Below are positions 17,957 to 26,617 of a stretch of DNA of 64,000 nt, piece by piece. Numbering within the stretch: the first letter of the stretch is position 1; every line of letters begins with the position of its first letter. The position numbers and the translations under genes were made by a program. The notes under the pieces are model-generated. The model saw nothing but the letters and a program-made list of their open reading frames with translations, did no database searches and was not told where the DNA came from. The stretch spans positions 1 through 64,000 of the forward strand of contig JBIQKZ010000009.1 of the NCBI GenBank assembly GCA_044464765.1, in the 5' to 3' direction. The stretch is from JBIQKZ01 sp044464765 (GTDB taxonomy: Bacteria > Pseudomonadota > Gammaproteobacteria > Burkholderiales > Burkholderiaceae_B).

Positions 17957-17997
17957 TTCGAGAAACGCCAAGGCGGTTATAAATAAGGAGGCGTTTC

Positions 17998-18918
17998 ATG
18001 TATCTGACGCTCATTCTCGAGCAGATACTCAACGGTCTACAGTATGGTGTCACGCTGTTCCTGACAGCGGCCGGCTTGACGCTGATCTTCGGAATCGTGG
18101 GCTTGATCAACCTGGCCCACGGTTCTATTTTGATGATTGGCGCCTACATTACCAGCAGTATTGCCATCGCGACCGGGTTTCTATGGTTGGGGATGGGGGC
18201 GGCGCTGTTAGCGACGTTTCTGCTGGGGCTTCTGCTGGAGCGTTTTGTATTTCGGCGGCTGTATCGGCGTGACCATCTGGATCAAGTGCTGGCGACGTTT
18301 GCGCTTATCTTGTTCTTCAATGAGCTGATGCGCATTATCTTCGGCAGGCTGCCGCTATTGATCGAGCCGCCTGATTTCCTGTTGAACTCCGTGAATCTTT
18401 TCGGGGATCTTTATTACCCTTCCTATCGGCTGGCCATTATCGCGCTGGGCGTCGTGGTGGCGGTGGCCTTGTGGTTCATCACGGCCAAGACCAAGCTAGG
18501 CATGCTGATGAGGGCCGGCTCCACGCACCGAGAGATGCTGGGCGCCTTGGGGGTGAATGTTTCCATGTTGTTCCTGGCAATCTTCGGGCTTGGCTCATTG
18601 TTGGCAGGGCTTGCGGGCGCGGCCATTGCACCGTTGCAAGCCGTCGAGGTCGGCATGGGAGAGCATCTGATCATCCTGGCGTTTGTGATCATCGTGATCG
18701 GCGGGGTAGGTTCCATACGGGGGGCGTTGCTCGCTTCGATACTTATTGGCGTTGCCGAGGCTGTGGGCCGAACCATTGTGCCGCTGCTATTGGCGCAAGT
18801 GCTTGACACCAGCTCTGTCGCTTCCGTGAGCGGGCTATTTACGTCCATGACCGCCTACTTGATCTTGGCTGTTGTCCTTCTATGGCGTCCGCAAGGGCTT
18901 TTCGCCAAGGGTCTATGA
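17998..18918 (+). CDS. ABC transporter permease (LivH-like)
   Basis: A 306-residue inner-membrane permease of the hydrophobic amino acid uptake family. GLTLIFGIVGLINLAHGSI is the conserved N-terminal segment, and the cytoplasmic coupling loop is near GALGVNVSMLFLAIFGLGS. Its stop codon lies one base before the next start. It forms the channel together with the LivM-like protein. Confidence 0.94.
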   Translation: MYLTLILEQILNGLQYGVTLFLTAAGLTLIFGIVGLINLAHGSILMIGAYITSSIAIATGFLWLGMGAALLATFLLGLLLERFVFRRLYRRDHLDQVLATFALILFFNELMRIIFGRLPLLIEPPDFLLNSVNLFGDLYYPSYRLAIIALGVVVAVALWFITAKTKLGMLMRAGSTHREMLGALGVNVSMLFLAIFGLGSLLAGLAGAAIAPLQAVEVGMGEHLIILAFVIIVIGGVGSIRGALLASILIGVAEAVGRTIVPLLLAQVLDTSSVASVSGLFTSMTAYLILAVVLLWRPQGLFAKGL

Positions 18919-18919
18919 A

Positions 18920-19912
18920 ATGTTGAGTTATCTTAGGAAACACCGGACCGCCATTCTTGTCATCGCGGTGCTGCTGGCATTAGTGTTGCCGATCTTCGAG
19001 GCATCGGTGGGCGAGTCGTTCTATATCACTTTTGCAACGCGTATCCTGATTTTTGCGCTGTTTGCGGTCAGCCTGGATTTGATCGTAGGTTACGGGGGAA
19101 TGGTTAGTCTTGGGCATGCCGCTTTTTTTGGCCTGGGAGCCTATGTTGCGGGCATTGTGTCGCATCATGCGGTCAAGAACGATATTTTTCTGTTTGGCGT
19201 GCCCTTCTATGCCGACGCATTAATGATCTGGCCGTTGGCGATTCTGGCGGCGATCGTGCTTGCGCTGGTGCTGGGCTCTCTTTCCCTGCGTACACGCGGT
19301 TTCAACTTCATCATGATTACCCTGGCTTTTGGGCAGATGGTTTTCTTCTTCTTTGTCTCTGTACAGGGCTATGGCGGCGACGATGGGCTCCGACTGGCCG
19401 AGCGCTACACCTTCGCGGGATTGAGCCTTGAAAACCCCTTGGTGCTTTATTACCTTAGCGCGCTATGCCTGGCGAGCTATCTTTTCGTTTCCAGGCGAAT
19501 CGTTGAATCCCCATTTGGCTTTGCGCTGCAGGCGATCAACCAGAATGAACGCCGGGCCCGGGCCTTAGGGTACCGATCATTCAACTATAAATTGACGGCA
19601 TTTGTTATTGCGGCGGCCGGCGGTGCGCTGGCCGGGGCTTTGCTGGCCAACCAGGCGCGTTTTGTCAGCCCTGATCTGCTTAGCTGGATGCGTTCCGCAG
19701 AAGTCCTTATCATGGTGATTCTGGGCGGCATGGGGACGTTGTGGGGCCCGGTGTTGGGCGCGATTGTCATGCTGCTGCTCGAAGAGGTGTTGATCGGCAT
19801 TACCGAACACTGGCAAGTCATACTGGGCCCGATTCTTCTGCTTGTGGTGCTGTATACCCGCCGAGGCATATGGGGAGTGCTTTCACCCAAAACGGAGGAT
19901 GAAAATGATTGA
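18920..19912 (+). CDS. ABC transporter permease (LivM-like)
   Basis: The second permease, 330 residues. It has the LivM signatures SLDLIVGYGGMVSLGHAAFFGLGAY and ALGYRSFNYKLTAFVIAA (given as landmarks, split across two segments). I chose the ATG at 18920, one base after the LivH stop. The 3' end overlaps the ATPase gene start by eight bases, which suggests translational coupling. Confidence 0.94.
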   Translation: MLSYLRKHRTAILVIAVLLALVLPIFEASVGESFYITFATRILIFALFAVSLDLIVGYGGMVSLGHAAFFGLGAYVAGIVSHHAVKNDIFLFGVPFYADALMIWPLAILAAIVLALVLGSLSLRTRGFNFIMITLAFGQMVFFFFVSVQGYGGDDGLRLAERYTFAGLSLENPLVLYYLSALCLASYLFVSRRIVESPFGFALQAINQNERRARALGYRSFNYKLTAFVIAAAGGALAGALLANQARFVSPDLLSWMRSAEVLIMVILGGMGTLWGPVLGAIVMLLLEEVLIGITEHWQVILGPILLLVVLYTRRGIWGVLSPKTEDEND

Positions 19913-20654
19913 CCCGGTGTTTATCTCAGTCAAAGACCTCTGCAAGTCGTATGGCGCTTTGAAGGTCACCGACACGCTTAGTTTCGATGTGATCCAGAAC
20001 GACTGTCACGGCATTATCGGCCCAAATGGCGCCGGCAAAACAACATTGATTGGCCAGCTGTTCGGCGAGCTCATACCCGATTCGGGGGAAATACTGCTCG
20101 AAGGACACGACATTACCCGCTTGTCGCCTCCGGAACGCGCCGACCTTGGCATGGCGCGCTCGTTCCAGATCACCTCCGTGTTTCCGGAGTTCAGTACGGT
20201 CGATAATGTGGCTGCGGCCTGTCGGGCCAGAAGCGGGCATAGCTTCCACTTCTGGCGGCCCATGCGCGCGCAAAAAGAAATTTATGATCAGGCGCATGCC
20301 TATATCGAACGGGTGGGGTTGAAAAGCCGGGCGAATGTCCGGGCGACGCAGCTTGCCCATGGCGAGCTGCGGCAGCTTGAGCTGGCCATGGCATTGGCGC
20401 AACAGCCAAGGCTGCTATTGCTTGACGAACCCATGGCGGGCATGAGCGTTGACGAGTCGCACGTAATGGCCGACTTGCTGGCGTCGTTGAAAGGAACGGT
20501 CACCATTATTCTGGTGGAACACGACATGACGGCTGTCTTTCGCCTGGCGGATCGGCTGACGGTTCTGGTTGCCGGCCGGGCAATTGTGACCGATACGCCC
20601 GAGAAGGTCCGCGAGAACCATCAAGTTAAACAAACCTACCTGGGGGAAGCCTGA
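19905..20654 (+). CDS. ABC transporter ATP-binding protein (LivG-like)
   Basis: A nucleotide-binding subunit of 249 residues. Walker A GPNGAGKTT is near residue 40. Walker B LLLLDEPMAG and the switch histidine region ILVEHDM follow, and the signature motif is degenerate (AHGELRQLEL). The ATG at 19905 is six bases after a GGAGG, so I prefer it to the ATG at 19899. It works with the LivF-like ATPase downstream. Confidence 0.94.
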   Translation: MIDPVFISVKDLCKSYGALKVTDTLSFDVIQNDCHGIIGPNGAGKTTLIGQLFGELIPDSGEILLEGHDITRLSPPERADLGMARSFQITSVFPEFSTVDNVAAACRARSGHSFHFWRPMRAQKEIYDQAHAYIERVGLKSRANVRATQLAHGELRQLELAMALAQQPRLLLLDEPMAGMSVDESHVMADLLASLKGTVTIILVEHDMTAVFRLADRLTVLVAGRAIVTDTPEKVRENHQVKQTYLGEA

Positions 20655-20655
20655 C

Positions 20656-21357
20656 ATGCTCAAGCTGGACAGTATCAGCGCGTTCTACGGCAAGAGCCAG
20701 GCGTTGCATAGCGTGTCGCTTGCCGTAGGCGAGGGCGAGGTGGTTGGCTTGCTTGGCCGTAATGGAATGGGCAAGACCACCACGGTTCGTTGTATTTTCG
20801 GTCTGATGCCAACCCCGAAAGGCCAGGTGGTCTATAAGGGGGTTGCCATGCAGGGCCAACCGTCCCACGTTATTGCGCGACAGGGGCTGGGCCTGGTGCC
20901 GGAAGGCCGGCAGGTGTTTCCCTTGCTGACCGTCGAAGAGAATCTGAAAGCGACGGCTCGCGCCCGGCCCGATGGGACGTCAACCTGGAGCCTCGAGAAA
21001 ATCTACGCGTTGTTTCCCTCGCTGGCGTCACGCCGCCAACACTTGGGCTCGCGTCTGTCGGGCGGGGAACAACAGATGCTGGCCATTGGCAGGGCGCTGA
21101 TGACAAACCCGGAACTTCTGGTGCTGGACGAGGCCACCGAAGGCCTTGCTCCGTTGGTTCGCGAGGAAATATGGCGCTGTATCGGTGATCTTAAAGATCA
21201 GGGGCACGCCATACTTATCATCGACAAGCATATCGAGCGCCTTGGAACGGTGGCAGACCGCTACTTCATTCTGGAAAAAGGCCGTACCGTCTGGGAAGGC
21301 ACGCCCGCGACGCTGAACAACGATAAAGTGTTGCAGAAACGGTATCTGGAAGTTTGA
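20656..21357 (+). CDS. ABC transporter ATP-binding protein (LivF-like)
   Basis: A 233-residue nucleotide-binding subunit. Walker A GRNGMGKTT, signature LSGGEQQMLAIGRAL, Walker B LLVLDEATEGL and the LivF hallmark LVPEGRQVFPLLTVEENL are present. It is the last gene of the seven-gene rightward operon, and a strong terminator follows. Confidence 0.94.
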   Translation: MLKLDSISAFYGKSQALHSVSLAVGEGEVVGLLGRNGMGKTTTVRCIFGLMPTPKGQVVYKGVAMQGQPSHVIARQGLGLVPEGRQVFPLLTVEENLKATARARPDGTSTWSLEKIYALFPSLASRRQHLGSRLSGGEQQMLAIGRALMTNPELLVLDEATEGLAPLVREEIWRCIGDLKDQGHAILIIDKHIERLGTVADRYFILEKGRTVWEGTPATLNNDKVLQKRYLEV

Positions 21358-21370
21358 TGTTCTGGAAAGC

Positions 21371-21409
21371 AGGGCCTGATGCACGTCAGCACGACATGCA
21401 TCAGGCCCT
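21371..21409. terminator. Bidirectional terminator between livF and the Rieske oxygenase gene
   Basis: Arms 21371-21383 and 21397-21409 (AGGGCCTGATGCA and its exact complement) form a 13-base-pair stem. It sits between two converging operons, so it probably ends both. Confidence 0.75.
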
Positions 21410-21420
21410 TTCCGCTTAGA

Positions 21421-22461
21421 TTATTCCACGCTGGAGAGCGCGTCCGACTCAGCTTCGATCAGTCTGTTCAAGATGCGGCGAATACGCATGGCGCCGCCAT
21501 CGGTGGTCAAAAGAACGGGGTTACGAGCCAGAAGGTTACTGTGTGAGCCCAGGCGCGACTGTTGCGCTTCAATCATCACCTTGTCTTCCGTGGTGAACGC
21601 GGTCAGCATCAGCCCATGCCGCTTCTCGGTTAACTGGATGTCGTCGCAGCGATAGCTGCGGGTCAGCCAGAACCAATAATGGGTGGATGTTTCAGTTTCG
21701 GGCGTGACAATATGCACGTTGCGGGTCTGGATGCCTTCGGTTTTCGCTTTCCCGGTTGGTGTGCACGCAATGTTCAGGGGCATGACACCGGGAGCTTTCC
21801 AGATCACCTCGGTATAAAGGTCGGCCCGTGTTCCGGGTTGCGGCATAAACATATCGTAGGCGGGTATGGGAACCTCGTCTTCGCAGACCCAGTTCAGGTG
21901 CACCTCGTCGCCTTGCTCCGCCACATGCCCCTTGGTGCGGGTGAACGATCCGCCACCTAGAGTCGTGGGGTGTAGGTAGTCGACATGGCTTAGATCGGCC
22001 ACATTGTCGGCAATCAGTTGGTAATTGGCCTGGGTGGGCATATAGCCGCGTGACTGGGCGGTGGCGTCGGCCGAATATGGTTCGGATAGATCGGGAATCA
22101 ATGTGGTGTCAGCGCGGTCGGGGTCGCCCATCCAGATCCATAAGATGCCATATCGCTCGGACACGGGATAGGCTTTTACGTTTGCGGCTTTGGGGATGGG
22201 GCCAAAGGGATTGAGGGTGCAACGGCCGTGACAGTCGAATTGCAAGCCGTGATATCCGCAGGCAATGCTATTACCGTCGATACGCCCTTTGCTTAGGGGC
22301 GCAAAACGATGAGGGCATTCGTCGTAGAGGGCGGCCACTTGGCCGTCTTGCCCGCGGTAGAACACAATGGGCTCGTCGAGCAGGACTCGGGCCAAGAGCG
22401 GGTTCTCGGTTAGCTCATCGGCCCAGGCGGCCATGTACCAGGTATTTCTTAAGTATTTCAT
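21421..22461 (-). CDS. Rieske aromatic-ring oxygenase, VanA-like
   Basis: The oxygenase component of a two-part Rieske non-heme iron enzyme, 346 residues. The 2Fe-2S ligands are C49, H51, C68 and H71. The mononuclear iron site is D156-x2-H159-x4-H164. The N-terminus MKYLRNTWYMAAW is the vanillate O-demethylase style, so O-demethylation or hydroxylation of a substituted benzoate is likely. No reductase (VanB-type) gene is adjacent, so electrons must come from elsewhere. The start overlaps the upstream gene by four bases. Confidence 0.92.
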   Translation of the reverse strand: MKYLRNTWYMAAWADELTENPLLARVLLDEPIVFYRGQDGQVAALYDECPHRFAPLSKGRIDGNSIACGYHGLQFDCHGRCTLNPFGPIPKAANVKAYPVSERYGILWIWMGDPDRADTTLIPDLSEPYSADATAQSRGYMPTQANYQLIADNVADLSHVDYLHPTTLGGGSFTRTKGHVAEQGDEVHLNWVCEDEVPIPAYDMFMPQPGTRADLYTEVIWKAPGVMPLNIACTPTGKAKTEGIQTRNVHIVTPETETSTHYWFWLTRSYRCDDIQLTEKRHGLMLTAFTTEDKVMIEAQQSRLGSHSNLLARNPVLLTTDGGAMRIRRILNRLIEAESDALSSVE

Positions 22462-23177
22462 GATTGCTCCTTGAGCGCAGTGTCGGCCCCATCGGGATAT
22501 CCTTGGATCAGGTGCTGCCACATCCGCTCGAAAATTCCTCCTGCTGTGACGGCGCGCGCACGTGCCTGGTCGTTGGTCATCGTTGGAGAGTCGCCCAGGC
22601 CTGCTGCAAGCAGCTGCCATTCGATGCGCGCGGCGTCTTCCAGATACCACGACAGGACGACCGCTTGCTCTAGGGAGTCGGCCGCGACAACAACGCCGTT
22701 TCCGCGAAGCACGATGGCATTGGCTTCACCGAGGGTGTCGGCAACGCCTTCGGCCGCGTCCTCGTTTCGAATAAGCAGGGGGCTGTCCCAAAAGGGCATG
22801 CGCGCCGGGAAATAGCTGCCGAAGCCATGGCGTCGGCGCGGCGTCACGCCGGCGGTGGAGAGTGTCATTACATGGGGCGGCATGCTGCGGACCACCCCGC
22901 GCACATCAGGCCGTTTGCGGTAGATCTGCTGATGTATTCGCACTTCTCCTAACACTCCTTCGGGCAGGGAGCCGTTGATGGGCACGACGGTTCCGTTGTC
23001 GGAGGGTTGAATCAACGACATGGGCTTGGCAGCGCAGACCAGGAAGTGTTCGTCGTCCAGGCGCATGCTGCAATGCCCGTAAGCGGTCGCCAAGCCGCCC
23101 TTGACCAGGGCATAGGCGGCCAGGCGAACGATGTGCTGCGCGTTTGCGGTGCAGCCGGGGGCGTCATGAAGATTCAT
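22458..23177 (-). CDS. Class II aldolase/adducin-family protein with altered metal site
   Basis: A 239-residue member of the class II aldolase fold. Family landmarks are ATAYGHCSMRLDD near residue 31, a segment where HxH is expected, and LRGNGVVVAADSLEQAVVLS. The usual zinc ligands are changed: the HxH position reads VVRSMPPHVM, and the third, normally GHG, reads GNG. In phthalate-type pathways relatives decarboxylate dihydroxybenzoates. Here it lies between a Rieske oxygenase and an extradiol dioxygenase, so a similar role is possible if it is active. Confidence 0.8.
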   Translation of the reverse strand: MNLHDAPGCTANAQHIVRLAAYALVKGGLATAYGHCSMRLDDEHFLVCAAKPMSLIQPSDNGTVVPINGSLPEGVLGEVRIHQQIYRKRPDVRGVVRSMPPHVMTLSTAGVTPRRRHGFGSYFPARMPFWDSPLLIRNEDAAEGVADTLGEANAIVLRGNGVVVAADSLEQAVVLSWYLEDAARIEWQLLAAGLGDSPTMTNDQARARAVTAGGIFERMWQHLIQGYPDGADTALKEQS

Positions 23178-24058
23178 GCTTGTGCCAGTTGATCAGGATG
23201 GAATTCGGGAATATCCAGCTTGGATCCCCACATGCACGCGGCGCGCGGATCGTTGGGCGAGAATTGGCGCGGATGGTGTGTTGCATCTTCTTCGTCGGTG
23301 AAAATGCGCACCCCGGTCGAGTACTCGAACACCATGCCGTCGGGGCCTGTGAAGTACAGGAAAATTGCGCCGGAAGTGGCATGGCGCCCGGGGCCAAACA
23401 CAATCTTGACCCCCTTCTCTTGCAGGAAGTAATAGGCGCGCATGACGTCGTCTACGCTTTCCACTTGGTGGTTGATGTGCTGTATCCCGGCGTAGGTGGA
23501 CGGAAAAAGCGCGATCTTGTGATGCACGCCATCAATGCGTAATAGTGCGGCATCGCCCAGTCGGTCGCTGACACGCGCGCTTGCCAATTGGGTCCAGAAG
23601 GCCTCATCGCGCTTCGCATCGGTGGTGCGCAACCCGATGTGGCTAAAGCCGGTGATGCCGGCATCGCGTGCGGGGAAATAGCGCTGACCGGAACTATGGG
23701 GGCGCAGAACCAGGTCGATGGAATTGCCGCTCAGGTCGATGAAGTTGATGTACTGCTGTACATGCCTTTCTTCGCAATCGCTGCGAGACCCTTCGTGAAC
23801 CTTGAAGCCATTATTGGCAAGCGTGTCTGCCGCAGCGGTTAGCTCTTCTTTGGTTGTCACCTCGAACCCGGCGGTGTGATCGCCGGGATTGCCAAGGAAA
23901 TAACAGAGCGTGTGGTCACGGTTGTCGGAACGAAAGTAAATGCGGTCGGCCGCTTGGCGGATAACCTCAAGACCCAGTATCTCGGTGGCGTAGCGTCGCG
24001 CTTCCGCCAGATTCTGGGTTCCCAGGCGCACGTAGCGTATGTCGTGCAGATTGATCAT
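23174..24058 (-). CDS. Type I extradiol ring-cleavage dioxygenase
   Basis: A two-domain VOC-fold extradiol dioxygenase of 294 residues. The metal ligands are read as H140 (GFSHIGLRT), H197 (HINHQVES) and E245 (FEYSTGV), with GPGRHATSG just before the last ligand as in BphC-like enzymes. It should cleave a catechol-type ring next to the hydroxyls. It is the first gene of the leftward operon with the class II aldolase-like and Rieske genes. A LysR-type box lies 61 bases upstream of its start. Confidence 0.92.
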   Translation of the reverse strand: MINLHDIRYVRLGTQNLAEARRYATEILGLEVIRQAADRIYFRSDNRDHTLCYFLGNPGDHTAGFEVTTKEELTAAADTLANNGFKVHEGSRSDCEERHVQQYINFIDLSGNSIDLVLRPHSSGQRYFPARDAGITGFSHIGLRTTDAKRDEAFWTQLASARVSDRLGDAALLRIDGVHHKIALFPSTYAGIQHINHQVESVDDVMRAYYFLQEKGVKIVFGPGRHATSGAIFLYFTGPDGMVFEYSTGVRIFTDEEDATHHPRQFSPNDPRAACMWGSKLDIPEFHPDQLAQA

Positions 24059-24118
24059 TCTTACACCCCTCGAAAGTATCTCTGCAAGGAGTGTAAGTGA
24101 CGAGTTTTAAAAAGAAAA

Positions 24119-24145
24119 ACAAATAATTTGAATGAAGTTTATTTG
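24119..24145. promoter_or_regulatory. Putative LysR-binding box, copy 2
   Basis: CAAATAA-N12-TTATTTG (24120-24126 and 24139-24145), the same dyad and spacing as at 15233-15258. Its position upstream of the extradiol dioxygenase start suits an activator site for the LysR protein encoded at 14280-15215. Confidence 0.65.
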
Positions 24146-24163
24146 TTTTATTTATTTTATAAG

Positions 24164-24591
24164 CTAGGTGTTCTCAAAACGCCCATAGTCCATCTCTTCC
24201 GTTGGCGCCTCGATACAGTGCTCGTAAATCTGGGCTCTTAACCATTGATTACCAGCATCTCGATGATACTTCGAGTGCCAGAACATACTGACAGATAGCT
24301 GAGGAAGCGGAACGGGATGCCCGACGTACTTCAGCCCGAAGGGTCTTAAGGAAGGTAAGGCAAGACTCTCAGGTACGGTAGCAACCAAGTTCGAATTTCG
24401 AAGAATGTGACTTAAAGCCACGTAATGCGGAAGACGTAAGCGAATTCTTCGTCTCATGCCAGCTCGGTCTAGTAACTCATCCACTTTGATATGCCCTGAG
24501 CGGGTTGGCTCACGCCAAGTGAGTCAGCGACTTTCGAGACCTGACGCTCCGTAAGTAGTTTATTAAAGATAACAAGCAGGTTCAGGTATAT
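24164..24591 (-). pseudogene. LysR-family regulator with a large internal deletion
   Basis: Reading leftward from 24591, the frame IYLNLLVIFNKLLTERQV and then SKVADSLGVSQPA is a LysR DNA-binding start without an ATG. Near 24490-24499 it jumps out of frame into the C-terminal part (HIKVDELLDRAGMRRRIRLRLP, split here as a landmark, then LVATVPESLA) that ends at 24164. Roughly 170 residues of the middle are missing. It cannot make a working regulator and lies in a lower-GC patch with the next gene. Confidence 0.8.
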
Positions 24592-24640
24592 CTAATTAAG
24601 CTCCATGGTTTGAAGCGACGAGTGCTCTGATAAAAAACTA

Positions 24641-26431
24641 TTAAAACGATTCAACTGGCATTGCGGTTACGAAGGATCCTCCATGAATAATGCTTTCACC
24701 CATCGAGGGTACGTGATTTAGTATGTGTTCCGCATAGAAGCGGGCAGTAGATATTTTAGCGCTCATGAAGCTATCATCGTGACCGTTCTGCAGCTGTTTA
24801 TGAGCCACTAATAACGATTTCGCCATTTGCCACCCAGCCACCATCGTTCCAGTGAGCATCAAATAGGGTACGCCGCCGGCGAAGTTCAGATTTACCGTTT
24901 CTTTCGGCTGTGTTGTTAGAAAGTCGACTACCTGTAAGAAGGCCTCTCGTGCAGCTTGTAGTTTCGCTTTCAAGATCGGAGCGCTGCTGCAGCTACTCGA
25001 GTCTAGAAGATGTATGGTATCGGCAATTAAGCCCGCAATGGCTCTTGCAGTAAAGCCATTATCCCGTAGCGTCTTGCGGCTAACTAGGTCGTTCGCCTGT
25101 ATTGCCGTTGTTCCTTCATAGATCGTGAGAATTCTGGCGTCCCGATAATATTGGGGTACGCCTGTCTCTTCAATGAATCCGACGCCGCCATGAACCTGTA
25201 TGCTCAGAGAGCACATGCTCACGCTGGTTTCCGTACAGTATCCCTTAATGACAGGAACAAGGAATTCGTAGATGGATGACTGTTGGTGGCGCTGTTCTGG
25301 ATCTGGGTGACAATAAGCTGCATCGTAGGTCGCAGCAGCTGCCATAGCTAAGGCTCGGCTTGCTTCAATGCTTGCCCGCATAGTCATCAACATACGCTTG
25401 ACGTCGGGGTGACAGATGATCGCAACACTTGTCGCTGACGAACCATCGGACGGCTTACTCTGCACTCTTTCTTTCGCATAAGCCACTGCCTTTTGATAGG
25501 CTCTCTCGGCGACTGCAATGCCTTGTATGCCCACAGCAAAGCGCGCTGCGTTCATCATGATGAACATGTATTCTAAGCCGCGATTTTCTTGACCTATCAA
25601 GTAGCCTACCGCCCCCCCGTTGTCGCCGAACTGGAGGACGGCTGTGGGGCTAGCGTTGATACCCAGCTTATGCTCAAGGCTAACACAGTGAACGTCGTTG
25701 CGTTCGCCAATCGCACCTTCAGGTGAAACTAAGAATTTTGGAACCAGGAATAAACTGATGCCTTTAATTCCGGACGGTGCACCTGTTCTGCGAGCCAAGA
25801 CCAAGTGGATGATATTCTCTGCCATATCATGATCACCATAAGTGATAAAGATCTTCGTACCAACGATTCTGAATGTACCGTCGGGCTGAAGTTCAGCGCG
25901 TGTCCTGACTTGGGCCAGGTCGCTCCCAGCCTGTGGCTCGGTGAGGTTCATCGTTCCCGTCCATTGTCCTGATATTAGCTTGCCGACGTAAATGTGCTTT
26001 AGCTCCTCGGAACCTGCAGTAAGCAGCGCCTCAATGGCGCCATCCGTCAACATAGAACATAGTGCAAAGCTCAGATTTGCCGAGTTCGCCATCTCAACAC
26101 ATGCCGCACCAATCGCCTTAGGTAAATCTTGCCCTCCAAACTCCGACGGGTGTTGTAATCCTTGCCAGCCGGCATACGAGAATTGCTGGTAGGCATCTTT
26201 GAAACCTGGAGAAGTGATGACATTGCCCTCTTGCAAGTGGGGTGGGTTTTGATCACCAACAATATTCAATGGAGCAATGACTTTTTCGTTGAAGCGGGCA
26301 CACTCCTCTAGAACTGCCCGTGCAGTGTCAAGATCGGCGTGCTCGTAATCTGCCGTCGAAGAAATGTTCGGAATTTCTGCTATGTGTTCGATATTGAACA
26401 GCATATCCTTCAAGGGGGCTAAATAAGTCAT
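24641..26431 (-). CDS. Acyl-CoA dehydrogenase, long DmdC-like subfamily, lower GC
   Basis: A FAD-dependent acyl-CoA dehydrogenase of 596 residues from MTYLAPLKDMLFNIEHIAEI. LTEPQAGSDLAQVRTRAEL and QVHGGVGFIEETGVPQYYRD are the family signatures. It is a distant paralogue of the protein encoded at 10664-12460. Its codon use is visibly more AT-rich than that of the flanking aromatic operons, and it separates the ring-cleavage operon from the lower pathway, so it looks acquired. The ATG at 26431 is preferred over the upstream one at 26464, which lacks family similarity. Confidence 0.88.
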   Translation of the reverse strand: MTYLAPLKDMLFNIEHIAEIPNISSTADYEHADLDTARAVLEECARFNEKVIAPLNIVGDQNPPHLQEGNVITSPGFKDAYQQFSYAGWQGLQHPSEFGGQDLPKAIGAACVEMANSANLSFALCSMLTDGAIEALLTAGSEELKHIYVGKLISGQWTGTMNLTEPQAGSDLAQVRTRAELQPDGTFRIVGTKIFITYGDHDMAENIIHLVLARRTGAPSGIKGISLFLVPKFLVSPEGAIGERNDVHCVSLEHKLGINASPTAVLQFGDNGGAVGYLIGQENRGLEYMFIMMNAARFAVGIQGIAVAERAYQKAVAYAKERVQSKPSDGSSATSVAIICHPDVKRMLMTMRASIEASRALAMAAAATYDAAYCHPDPEQRHQQSSIYEFLVPVIKGYCTETSVSMCSLSIQVHGGVGFIEETGVPQYYRDARILTIYEGTTAIQANDLVSRKTLRDNGFTARAIAGLIADTIHLLDSSSCSSAPILKAKLQAAREAFLQVVDFLTTQPKETVNLNFAGGVPYLMLTGTMVAGWQMAKSLLVAHKQLQNGHDDSFMSAKISTARFYAEHILNHVPSMGESIIHGGSFVTAMPVESF

Positions 26432-26520
26432 TACGGGCTCAGGATATTCTTTAAATTGGCACACTGACCCTTTCGATCACATGGAAAGAGTAAGGCCGGA
26501 TATAGGAGTTAACGCTTGTG

Positions 26521-26549
26521 GCGAATAGGCCGGGCCAGGGCGTATTCGC
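26521..26549. terminator. Weak terminator candidate after the meta-cleavage operon
   Basis: GCGAATA (26521-26527) and TATTCGC (26543-26549) enclose a GC-rich loop with inner pairing. It lies about 70 bases beyond the last gene of the leftward lower-pathway operon. There is no T-run in that direction. Confidence 0.35.
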
Positions 26550-26617
26550 TTTAAGACAACATCTCAACTGTTGAAAACAGCAGCGGCAGGGAATCGGCGA
26601 AATTGATTCGGGTTTCG

